DNA from: Draconibacterium orientale
GTDB lineage: Bacteria; Bacteroidota; Bacteroidia; Bacteroidales; UBA1556
Reading direction: 5' to 3'
Assembly (NCBI GenBank): GCA_022736595.1
Contig: DZDC01000009.1
Coordinates: 1-14,888, forward strand
Length of the DNA stretch: 14,888 nucleotides
How positions within the stretch are numbered: position 1 is the first letter of the stretch; the number at the start of each line of letters is the position of its first letter. The translations under genes and the position numbers were made by a program. This document shows positions 1 to 7,114 of the stretch, piece by piece. The notes under the pieces were generated by a model. The model worked only from the letters and a program-made list of their open reading frames with translations. It did not search any database and was not told where the DNA came from.

Positions 1-32
1 TAAAGCCTTTTTATAGTTTGTTTTACTCAATT

Positions 33-989
33 TTACTTGATTATCTTATCCAAAATGGGGTGATAATCGCCTCGAGGGCCAATGGGTTTTGCATTTCGTA
101 TAGAATGCACAATTTCGATACTTCCTCGGGCATGTTCCAATCCAAATCCTTCCCCTTTGAGAATGCTCTGATAGCTCAAGGTATGCAATTCGGTAAATCC
201 TTCGCTAAATTCCACTTCTTGACCATTGACAGTAATGGAGCGGTAAGTGCGTTGTCCACGGGCTGCAATTTCATCCGGTAGGTGTTGATCATCGACACTT
301 AAAAACCAGCGAACACGGGCTTTCTCGAGCTGAAGATATCCAGCAGCACTGGTGGCATCGGAATGATGAACGGTATTAATTTTTACAGAACCAAAAATCC
401 AGGTAAGCATATCAAAGAAATGAACACCAATATTAGTAGCCACCCCTCCGGATTTGGCTTGGTCGCCTTTCCAACTGATGAAATACCAATGTCCACGACT
501 GGTGATATAGCTTAAATCTACGTCGTAAATTTTATCGGCAGGACCTTCATCAATTTGTTTTTTGAGATCAATAATTGCTTGATGATGGCGTAATTGCAAA
601 ATGTTATAAATCTTTTTTCCATATTCTGCTTCAATTTCTTGCAACGCATCGATATTCCAAGGGTTTAGCACCAAAGGTTTTTCGCAAATGGCATTGGCAT
701 TGTTTCGTAACGCTAAACGGATGTGTGCATCGTGCAAATAGTTTGGAGTACAGATAGATACGTAATCAATCTTACGTTCTCCAGCGCGGCGCAACTTATC
801 CAAATGGCGGTCGAAACGCTCGGTTTCGGTAAAAAAATCGGCAGTGGGGAAATAGCTATCAATAATACCAACACTATCGAATTTGTCTAAAGCAGCTACG
901 AGTCTATTTCCGGTGTCTTTAATGGCTTTCATGTGGCGAGGAGCAATGTAACCTGCAGCACCTATGAGCCCAAAATTAATCTTATTCAT
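33..989 (-). CDS. wbpB: Gfo/Idh/MocA-family NAD-dependent sugar oxidoreductase, WbpB/WlbA-like
   Basis: A 318-residue protein likely to oxidise the C3 hydroxyl of UDP-GlcNAc-uronic acid to the 3-keto sugar in the cytoplasm, supplying the substrate for the aminotransferase encoded two genes upstream. A Rossmann NAD-binding site lies at the N terminus (GLIGAAGY, residues 7-14). The family's EKP motif is at residues 103-105, with Lys104 the expected catalytic lysine. A GGVATNIGVHFFD stretch at 181-193 carries the conserved His190. Length is normal for WbpB/WlbA. The ATG is preceded by AAGGAAAAAC, a clear ribosome binding site, 11 bases after the wbpD stop. It is the third of three adjacent genes matching the WbpE, WbpD and WbpB steps, which is the main reason for choosing this substrate over other Gfo/Idh/MocA sugars. 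Family assignment is firm; exact substrate is inferred. Confidence 0.85.
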   Translation of the reverse strand: MNKINFGLIGAAGYIAPRHMKAIKDTGNRLVAALDKFDSVGIIDSYFPTADFFTETERFDRHLDKLRRAGERKIDYVSICTPNYLHDAHIRLALRNNANAICEKPLVLNPWNIDALQEIEAEYGKKIYNILQLRHHQAIIDLKKQIDEGPADKIYDVDLSYITSRGHWYFISWKGDQAKSGGVATNIGVHFFDMLTWIFGSVKINTVHHSDATSAAGYLQLEKARVRWFLSVDDQHLPDEIAARGQRTYRSITVNGQEVEFSEGFTELHTLSYQSILKGEGFGLEHARGSIEIVHSIRNAKPIGPRGDYHPILDKIIK

Positions 990-1000
990 GTTTTTCCTTA

Positions 1001-1576
1001 TTACAATTTTACAACAAAGTGGTCTTTAAGTTGGTATTTTTCACCGCTTTCGGGGCAAAGTGCAATACCGCTTTCGTCAAAGTTCAACCGATGTCCGTAT
1101 TCGCTCATCCAGCCTATTTGACGGGCGGGGTTTCCCACCACTAAGGCATAATCAGGTACCGTTTTTGTAACCACCGAGCCTGCCCCAATAAATGCAAATC
1201 GACCAATATCATGACCACAAACTATGGTGGCGTTGGCTCCAATACTTGCTCCTTGCTTTACAACAGTTCGCTCATATTGTCCTCTGCGATTGACGGCTGA
1301 TCTTGGATTGGTAACATTGGTAAAAACCATGGAAGGGCCTAAAAATACATCATCTTCGCAAACTACTCCTGTATAAATACTTACGTTGTTTTGAATCTTT
1401 ACATTCTTACCTAATACCACCTCTGGACTGATGACCACATTTTGGCCAATATTGCAATTTTCACCTATGATACAATGAGGCATGATGTGTGAAAAATGCC
1501 AAATTTTTACGCCTTTGGCAATGGTGCAGCCTTCGTCAACAATAGCCGAAGGATGTGCAAAATATTCTGTGTTCAT
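1001..1576 (-). CDS. wbpD: UDP-3-amino-sugar N-acetyltransferase, WbpD/WlbB-like left-handed beta-helix
   Basis: A 191-residue hexapeptide-repeat acyltransferase expected to transfer acetyl from acetyl-CoA to the 3-amino group of UDP-GlcNAc(3NH2)A, giving UDP-GlcNAc(3NAc)A. Isoleucine/valine-spaced hexapeptides run through most of the chain (for example IGENCNIGQNVVI and IGANATIVCGHDIG). The block KIWHFSHIMPHCIIGEN near residues 24-40 and the FTNVTNPRSAV loop near 86-96 are typical of the WbpD/WlbB subfamily rather than of serine acetyltransferases. The C terminus ends in a short CPESGEKYQL tail that may be a remnant of a CxxC metal knuckle with only one cysteine. The ATG directly abuts the TAA stop of the aminotransferase gene (TAAATG on the minus strand), so translation is probably coupled. 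Most likely a trimer, as for the family. Confidence 0.85.
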   Translation of the reverse strand: MNTEYFAHPSAIVDEGCTIAKGVKIWHFSHIMPHCIIGENCNIGQNVVISPEVVLGKNVKIQNNVSIYTGVVCEDDVFLGPSMVFTNVTNPRSAVNRRGQYERTVVKQGASIGANATIVCGHDIGRFAFIGAGSVVTKTVPDYALVVGNPARQIGWMSEYGHRLNFDESGIALCPESGEKYQLKDHFVVKL

Positions 1577-2710
1577 TTATGCGGTTTTAAAAAATTCGAG
1601 AACTGACTGTGTAATGTATTCTAATTGGTCTTGATCCAATTCGGTGTGCATGGGTAGTGAAAAAACACAAGAACTTAACATCTCGGATACAGGGAAATCG
1701 CCATCTTGATATCTAGGATTTCGATAGGCCTTTTGCTGATGCAAAGGCACTGGGTAGTAAATCATCATGGGAACGCCTTTGGTCGTTAAAAACTTGAGAA
1801 GGCCATCTCTATCGGCGTTTTTTAGTTTAAGCGTGTATTGATGAAATACATGCGTTGATTGCTCAAAACGTTTTGGAATCTCCATATGCGGATGATTTGC
1901 GAATGCACGATCATAAAAACTTGCTGCGCGGTTACGGGCAACAGCGTAGGCATCCAGATGGGGCAATTTAACTTTAAGAATGGCGGCCTGCAAGGTGTCC
2001 AAACGCGAATTAATACCCACAAAATCATGGTAATAACGTATTTTCATTCCATGGTTGGTAACGGCTCTAATCTCTTCTGCCAGTTGATCATCATTGGTAA
2101 ACAAGGCTCCGCCATCGCCAAAACACCCTAGGTTTTTAGAGGGAAAAAAGCTTGTACAGCCTATATGACCTATAGTTCCTGACTTATAGATTTTGCCATC
2201 TTTAGAATGGTAATCGCTACCAATAGCTTGCGCATTGTCTTCAATTACGTACAGACCATGCTGTTGCGCAATTTCCATAATTTCGTCCATGGGGACACAT
2301 TGACCAAAAAGATGAACGGGAACAATAGCCTTTGTGCGGGATGTGATGGCTCTTCTAATGGCTTCTGGATCAATATTGTAGGTATCTGGATCCACATCCA
2401 CCAATACAGGCGTAAGTCCCAAAAGTGCAATCACTTCAGCGGTGGCTATAAAGGTAAAATTGGCAGTGATGACTTCATCTCCAGGTTTTAGTCCTAATGC
2501 CATCATGGCTATTTGTAGGGCATCGGTTCCATTGGCGCATCCGATGGCGTGCTTAACATTCAAATAGTCTGCGAGTTGATTTTCAAATGCGGCCACTTGC
2601 GGCCCTTTAATAAATTGGGTTGAGTGAATTACTTCCTGAATGCTAGAATCTATTTCGGTTTTTATTTTTTCATATTGGGATTTTAAATCCACCATTTGAA
2701 TGGCTTTCAT
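1577..2710 (-). CDS. wbpE: DegT/DnrJ/EryC1/StrS-family PLP aminotransferase, WbpE-like
   Basis: A 377-residue sugar aminotransferase expected to convert UDP-3-keto-GlcNAcA to UDP-GlcNAc(3NH2)A using pyridoxal phosphate and probably glutamate. The chain opens with MVDLKSQY, a usual start for the family. GCANGTDALQIA (57-68) forms the phosphate-binding turn. IEDNAQAIG (156-164) supplies the aspartate that contacts the PLP ring nitrogen. Lys192 in FFPSKNLGCFGDGG is the expected Schiff-base lysine. Length fits the family. It lies 57 bases after the Wzc-like gene and runs straight into wbpD with no gap. Its immediate company with WbpD- and WbpB-like genes supports the WbpE role over other sugar aminotransferases such as those for perosamine or bacillosamine. 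The family is certain; the substrate rests on context. Confidence 0.88.
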   Translation of the reverse strand: MKAIQMVDLKSQYEKIKTEIDSSIQEVIHSTQFIKGPQVAAFENQLADYLNVKHAIGCANGTDALQIAMMALGLKPGDEVITANFTFIATAEVIALLGLTPVLVDVDPDTYNIDPEAIRRAITSRTKAIVPVHLFGQCVPMDEIMEIAQQHGLYVIEDNAQAIGSDYHSKDGKIYKSGTIGHIGCTSFFPSKNLGCFGDGGALFTNDDQLAEEIRAVTNHGMKIRYYHDFVGINSRLDTLQAAILKVKLPHLDAYAVARNRAASFYDRAFANHPHMEIPKRFEQSTHVFHQYTLKLKNADRDGLLKFLTTKGVPMMIYYPVPLHQQKAYRNPRYQDGDFPVSEMLSSCVFSLPMHTELDQDQLEYITQSVLEFFKTA

Positions 2711-2767
2711 AGGCTGGTTCTTCTATAAAAATAAGGTAATTAGTAATCTCTTTTCTAAGTTTTGGCT

Positions 2768-5206
2768 TTAAATTTTAAACAGTCGTTCCTTCCACGATTT
2801 TTTCTTTTTTGAGTTATTTTTCTCATCATCGTAGTAGTTTCCATAACCGTAACCGTAACCATAGCCATAGCCATAACCAGAGCCATAACCAGAGCCATAA
2901 CTTCCAGTTTCGTCCATATCGTTCACTACCACTGTAAGGTTTTTAACTTCTGCAATTTGCCCAACTTCCTTCAAAGTATTCAAGGCAGCTTTGGTGGTGT
3001 AGTTTTGGCGAACAATATAAATAGAAGCGTCAGATCGTTTCATCATAAAAATAGCATCGATAACCAAACCTATAGGAGGCGTGTCAATTATTACTATATC
3101 ATAAAGGCTTCGAAGGTTATCGATCATATTGGTCATGGCCTGACTTTCAAGTAATTCACTGGGGTTAGGAGGCACAGGTCCAGCGGTGATAATGTCTATA
3201 TTATCGTAACTAGTTTTTTGAATTACTTCATCCAAAGTAGCTCTGCCTATGAGGTATGTGGTAATCCCTCTGTCATTGTCGATTTGGAAATCTTCAAAAA
3301 TACGAGGCTTCCGCAAATCGCATCCCAGCAGTACGGTTTTCTTTCCCGAAATGCTATATATGGAGGCGATATTGATGGAGTTGAAGGTTTTTCCTTCCCC
3401 ACTGAATGTGGAGGTTACACTCACTACTTTGTTGTCCTCACCTGGGGCTATAAACTGTAAATTGGTACGAATGCTTCGGTAAGTCTCTGCCAAAATGGAT
3501 TTCGGTTTATCAAGCACTACGGTATTTCCAATGGATTCGTAATGCCCAACCATTCCAATAATTGGAGTTTTTACAGCGTTTTCAATGTCCTTTCTACTTC
3601 TAACTTTATCGTTAAAAAACTCAAGGATGAACAGAAATGCTATGGGAATTATCAAACCTAAAAGGAGAGCAATGGTGTAGTTGAGTGAGGTTTTTGGGAA
3701 AACCATTGTTGCGTTACGAGCTATATCAATCACGGTATAATCGGAGACATTACCGGCTAATTTTATCCCACTTTCAACTCTTTTTTCAAGTAAGAATGAG
3801 TATATCGTTTCATTCACTTTGTATTTGCGTTGAATATCCACCAATTGTCGTTCTTTGGAGGGGAGACTGTTAATTTCGGTTTGTACCGATATAATTTGAT
3901 CGTTAATGCTCTGCATCTTGATCTTGGTGTTCTCATCAATGTTGTTGATGTTTTCGAGAAGGGCTTTTTCGGTATGGGCTATTTTTTGATCGAGCAATTT
4001 GTATTCCGGGTGCTGTTTGGTGGCGGTGAGCTCCAGATCGTTACGATCGTTGTAGTATTTATTTAATTGATTAATCAAATTGGCAAGCATGGCATCATTC
4101 ACGTCCATTAAAGTAGGAGCAACCATACTTTCTTTAGAGCTGAGTCCCTTTTTAAGGTAATCGCGGAGGTATTTGAAGTAATCCGACTGCAATTGGGCCA
4201 TGGCTTTTTCGCGGTCGAGTTCGTAAATTCGTTCAAAGGTAGCAGAGCTAACATCGCTAATGTTTAGCATTTGATTTTTCTCGCGGTAATCTTCAAGTCG
4301 ATATTCAGAACGCTCCAAGCTATCGTTGATACCTCCCAATTGAAAATCGATAAATCGAATTGAGTTTGCTGATTGCTTGTTTTTAAACTCTAAATTGTAG
4401 TTAACATAGGCTTGAGTTAGTGCATTAACTAGAGCCACGACTTGTTGTTGACTTTCGTCTTTGATACTGATGGAGACAATGGTAGCGTCGTTGTGCAAAG
4501 GTTTTACTTGAAATTTACCATTGTAGCGAGATGCAAGCGTTTCAAGGTTGTTGAGATAGAAATAAAACTCTGTATCGTCGTTATAAGGTTTGGTGAAATG
4601 TAGTGTAAAACTAAAGGCATCGGTGGTGATTTTATCGCCAAAGTTAAATTCGGTATCTAATCCATTGAGTAAACTTCCTTTTTCTTCGGTCATTTTGGGC
4701 ACTACGAAATCATAAAGGGCGGTCTCTCCAATGGGAACTACTTTGAGTTTAAATTTTTTATCGCTAATAATTACCACATCAAACTTAATTCCTGTTACTT
4801 GCAAATGAGTGGTATCAATTTCCACTATAAAGGGGTTATTGTCGAACATTTGGTTTTCGCGAATCTGACCGTATCTGAAGTACCCTACTTTCCAATCCAT
4901 TTGACTGATGGCGTTAACGGTGAGGTCAAAGGAATTAAGGATAGCCATTTCATTTTCGATGTTCACGGGCTGCTTCCAAAAAGCACCGGCATCAAAGGGG
5001 TTGATGTTCTGGTTATCCACCATGATCAACACTTTAGATTGGGCTTGGTATTCAGGATCAGCATATTTATTGAAAAAGTAGGCTCCCAAAAGGGCCACCA
5101 GGAGCGACAGCGCAAAGATTTTCCACCAAGACAATGCCTGAAATAAGAGTCCTTTGATGTCGATGGTGTCTTCTTGTATTTGATTTATATGATTGAAGTC
5201 TGTCAT
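2768..5206 (-). CDS. wzc: Wzc-like polysaccharide co-polymerase and bacterial tyrosine kinase
   Basis: An 812-residue inner-membrane protein that controls chain length and export of a surface polysaccharide, fusing a Wzz-type domain to a BY-kinase. Transmembrane helix 1 is near 28-46 and helix 2 near 508-531. Between them lies a long periplasmic region with extended helices (about 275-470). The cytoplasmic kinase follows: the oligomerisation motif EX2RX2R is E574, R577, R580; Walker A is SGEGKT with Lys606; Walker A' is LLGCDLRKPR with Asp630; Walker B is VIIDTPP with Asp708. A C-terminal tyrosine cluster (Tyr770, 774, 778, 780, 782, 784, 786, 788, 791, 792) is the expected autophosphorylation tail, here an almost pure Tyr-Gly repeat, followed by a lysine-rich end. 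It starts 21 bases after the Wza-like gene, its usual partner. No Wzb-type phosphatase gene is in view. Confidence 0.95.
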   Translation of the reverse strand: MTDFNHINQIQEDTIDIKGLLFQALSWWKIFALSLLVALLGAYFFNKYADPEYQAQSKVLIMVDNQNINPFDAGAFWKQPVNIENEMAILNSFDLTVNAISQMDWKVGYFRYGQIRENQMFDNNPFIVEIDTTHLQVTGIKFDVVIISDKKFKLKVVPIGETALYDFVVPKMTEEKGSLLNGLDTEFNFGDKITTDAFSFTLHFTKPYNDDTEFYFYLNNLETLASRYNGKFQVKPLHNDATIVSISIKDESQQQVVALVNALTQAYVNYNLEFKNKQSANSIRFIDFQLGGINDSLERSEYRLEDYREKNQMLNISDVSSATFERIYELDREKAMAQLQSDYFKYLRDYLKKGLSSKESMVAPTLMDVNDAMLANLINQLNKYYNDRNDLELTATKQHPEYKLLDQKIAHTEKALLENINNIDENTKIKMQSINDQIISVQTEINSLPSKERQLVDIQRKYKVNETIYSFLLEKRVESGIKLAGNVSDYTVIDIARNATMVFPKTSLNYTIALLLGLIIPIAFLFILEFFNDKVRSRKDIENAVKTPIIGMVGHYESIGNTVVLDKPKSILAETYRSIRTNLQFIAPGEDNKVVSVTSTFSGEGKTFNSINIASIYSISGKKTVLLGCDLRKPRIFEDFQIDNDRGITTYLIGRATLDEVIQKTSYDNIDIITAGPVPPNPSELLESQAMTNMIDNLRSLYDIVIIDTPPIGLVIDAIFMMKRSDASIYIVRQNYTTKAALNTLKEVGQIAEVKNLTVVVNDMDETGSYGSGYGSGYGYGYGYGYGYGNYYDDEKNNSKKKKSWKERLFKI
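2840..2905 (-). repeat. Hexanucleotide tandem repeat encoding the Tyr-Gly tail of the kinase
   Basis: On the plus strand the units CCATAA, CCGTAA and CCATAG follow one another in frame. Those near 2841-2880 encode consecutive Gly-Tyr pairs; those near 2871-2905 are spaced by AGA (serine) codons. Each six-base unit adds or removes exactly two residues, so slippage would change the number of phosphorylatable tyrosines without breaking the frame. Unit sequences are not identical, which should lower the slippage rate. Confidence 0.85.
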
Positions 5207-5227
5207 TTTATGGGCTTTTCGCGTGAA

Positions 5228-6028
5228 TTATTTTAAAGTTGCAATCAAAGTCATCATGGCGATGAAGGTTGTAAGGGAGCTTAGAATTAGAGTATAAGGG
5301 AATTGTTCAAAGCCCCAAGTTTTTGCATTCAACGACTCCACATAGAGCACATCATTGGGCAGAAGGTAAAAATATTTCGATGTAATTAGATTTTGGTCTA
5401 ATAGATTTATTTTGTAAATTTTTTGAACTCCATTTTCTTCTCTTACAATGGTCACATTGGTGCGGTTACCGTAAGAAGTCATATCCCCTGCCAAAGCCAG
5501 AGCCTCTAGAACATTAAGCTGGCTCACATAAGGATTGTAGCGTCCTGGGTGTTTCACCTCACCTATTAAAGTAATTTTAAAACCCGCAAGTTTCACGGTT
5601 ACCATGGCTTTTTGAAGGTACTGGTTCAGCCGTTCTTCAATGAGAAGTTGTGCTTCGTCCAAGCTAAGGCCAAGAAGTTTTACTTCGCGAAGGGCAGGAA
5701 AATAAATATAACCCGAATCGTTTAAAGTGTAGGAGTTGAGATAAAGCCCTAAATCGCTGTTATACATATTTGCAGTACCTGCATCGCCATTAAACAATGC
5801 CGTCATTTTGGGATCAAGGCTATAAACTTTAATGTAAATTTCATCCTTTGATTTTAGGCGGTAATTCAAATCTGCAGGGGCGGTTTTCTGGTTAGTATCT
5901 ACCTTTTGTTCTTCAGCAGTTTGCTGGAGGTATCGGAGCTTCCTTTGTGGGATACATGAAAACAAGGATACCAACAAGAAAAAACCTAGAATTCTTGTTA
6001 TCCAAAGGTTGTAGTGAGTATGGTTCAT
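5228..6028 (-). CDS. wza: Wza-like polysaccharide export outer-membrane lipoprotein
   Basis: A 266-residue lipoprotein of the polysaccharide biosynthesis/export family, expected to form or line the outer-membrane exit channel for the polysaccharide driven by the adjacent kinase. A signal peptide (about residues 9-24) ends in the lipobox LFSC with Cys25 as the lipidated residue. The poly-export domain follows at about 54-148 (it opens LNYRLKSKDEIYIKVYSLDP), then one SLBB-type domain at about 150-225 (ITLIGEVKHPGRY). A hydrophobic C-terminal stretch at about 243-264 may be the membrane-spanning helix. It is shorter than E. coli Wza (about 380 residues). I chose the ATG at 6028 over an in-frame TTG at 6064 because the TTG falls inside a -7 promoter element and the ATG gives a normal lipoprotein signal. 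First gene of the operon. Confidence 0.88.
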   Translation of the reverse strand: MNHTHYNLWITRILGFFLLVSLFSCIPQRKLRYLQQTAEEQKVDTNQKTAPADLNYRLKSKDEIYIKVYSLDPKMTALFNGDAGTANMYNSDLGLYLNSYTLNDSGYIYFPALREVKLLGLSLDEAQLLIEERLNQYLQKAMVTVKLAGFKITLIGEVKHPGRYNPYVSQLNVLEALALAGDMTSYGNRTNVTIVREENGVQKIYKINLLDQNLITSKYFYLLPNDVLYVESLNAKTWGFEQFPYTLILSSLTTFIAMMTLIATLK

Positions 6029-6061
6029 TCGTTGATTTAATTTGAATTTTGAACTGAGGGG

Positions 6062-6088
6062 CAAAGGTAGGGTTTTTTATAAATGCAA
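6062..6088 (-). promoter_or_regulatory. Candidate promoter for the polysaccharide operon
   Basis: On the minus strand TACCTTTG (6062-6069) matches the Bacteroidota -7 consensus TAnnTTTG exactly. A TTG at 6086-6088 could be the -33 element, with 16 bases between, slightly shorter than usual. It lies between the ATP synthase terminator and the wza start and would give a leader of about 27 bases. The weak point is the spacing. Confidence 0.6.
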
Positions 6089-6163
6089 GCAGTTGATTAG
6101 CTTAAAATATGTTGCATTCTAATAAGAAACAGGTAAATTACCCACTATTTTATAGCGGATTAA

Positions 6164-6197
6164 CAAAAAAGAGAAAAGCCCTTCGACTTTTCTCTTT
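6164..6197 (-). terminator. Intrinsic terminator of the ATP synthase operon
   Basis: An 11-base perfect inverted repeat, AAAGAGAAAAG at 6168-6178 and CTTTTCTCTTT at 6187-6197, encloses an eight-base loop. On the minus strand it is followed by an uninterrupted T run (6165-6170 as A on the plus strand). It begins 23 bases after the atpG stop codon. The T tract lies only on the minus-strand side, so it terminates atp transcription, not read-through from the left. Confidence 0.9.
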
Positions 6198-6219
6198 AGA
6201 AAATGAATTCGATATTAGA

Positions 6220-7086
6220 TTAAAGTGCATTAGCTCCACTAACAATTTCGATAATTTCGTTGGTAATGGCAGCCTGACGCGCCTTATTATAGGTGAGTTT
6301 TAGGTCTTTCACCATGCTGGTAGCATTGTCGGTGGCTTGGTGCATGGCTGTCATTCGCGCACCATGCTCACTTGCAAAAGAATCGAGCAAGGCTTTATAA
6401 AATTGAGTGCGTAACGATTTAGGTATTAGCTCGTCGATAATTACTTCACGACTGGGTTCCATCAAATAATCGCTTTTTACCTCTGAGCCGGCAGCAACAG
6501 GCACAATGGGAAGGAACTGTTCTGTAGTTAAAATTTGAGTTCCAGCGTTTTTAAATTGATTGTAAACCAATTCGATTCTATCGTATTTACCTTCTTTGAA
6601 TAAAACCAAAAGCCGCTCAGCAATAGCACTGGCATTGTCCCAATTGAGATGGGTAAAAATGTCGTCGTGAGATTCGATTACTTGATTGCCATGTTTGCGA
6701 AAATACTCAGATACTTTACGTCCAACTGTGAAAAAATCGACCTTACCTTGGGTGCGTTGGGTTGCAAACTCAGTTTTCATCAGCAGCTCGCACCTTTTAA
6801 TTACGTTTGCATTAAAGGCTCCACAAAGTCCACGATTTGAGGCTATTGGCACTAAAAGTACGCGCTCCTGAATTCCGTTTCGGTTGTAGGCATTTCCTTC
6901 GTTATTGGTTCCTGAGCTAAGGTTTTGCAAGATTTCGCCAAGTTTATGCGCGTACGGGCGCATGGTAAGGATGGCATCCTGAGCTCTTTTGAGTTTAGAA
7001 GCAGCCACCAGCTTCATAGCACTGGTGATTTGCTTGGTTGACTCTACCGAAGTTATGCGGGTACGTATTTCCTTAAGATTTGCCAT
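6220..7086 (-). CDS. atpG: F1Fo ATP synthase subunit gamma
   Basis: A 288-residue central-stalk subunit that rotates inside the alpha3beta3 head and couples proton flow to ATP synthesis. The N-terminal helix (starting MANLKEIRTRITSVESTKQI) and C-terminal helix (MHQATDNATSMVKDL, ending in EIIEIVSGANAL) form the antiparallel coiled coil that enters the head, and both are strongly conserved. The middle carries the Rossmann-like globular domain, with SNRGLCGAFN as its recognisable motif. Length matches the family. Last gene of the operon, 28 bases after atpA and just ahead of a strong terminator. Nothing looks broken. Confidence 0.98.
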   Translation of the reverse strand: MANLKEIRTRITSVESTKQITSAMKLVAASKLKRAQDAILTMRPYAHKLGEILQNLSSGTNNEGNAYNRNGIQERVLLVPIASNRGLCGAFNANVIKRCELLMKTEFATQRTQGKVDFFTVGRKVSEYFRKHGNQVIESHDDIFTHLNWDNASAIAERLLVLFKEGKYDRIELVYNQFKNAGTQILTTEQFLPIVPVAAGSEVKSDYLMEPSREVIIDELIPKSLRTQFYKALLDSFASEHGARMTAMHQATDNATSMVKDLKLTYNKARQAAITNEIIEIVSGANAL

Positions 7087-7114
7087 ATCGACAAAAAATA
7101 TTAATGGTTAATGC

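Noticed and set aside
2711..2767. The 57-base gap between wzc and wbpE as a terminator or promoter.
   Set aside because: No inverted repeat with a T tract and no exact TAnnTTTG on the transcribed strand, so I treat the five genes as one operon.
2840..2905. Short direct repeats considered as a CRISPR-like or satellite array.
   Set aside because: The period is six bases, there are no spacers, and the repeat is fully explained as in-frame Tyr-Gly codons of wzc.
4799..5146. A 115-codon open frame on the plus strand.
   Set aside because: It lies wholly inside wzc on the opposite strand, has no promoter or ribosome site of its own and no recognisable protein character.
6029..6064. A TTG start for the Wza-like gene, 12 codons upstream of the chosen ATG.
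   Set aside because: The TTG is part of the TACCTTTG -7 element, and the longer N terminus would spoil an otherwise normal lipoprotein signal peptide.
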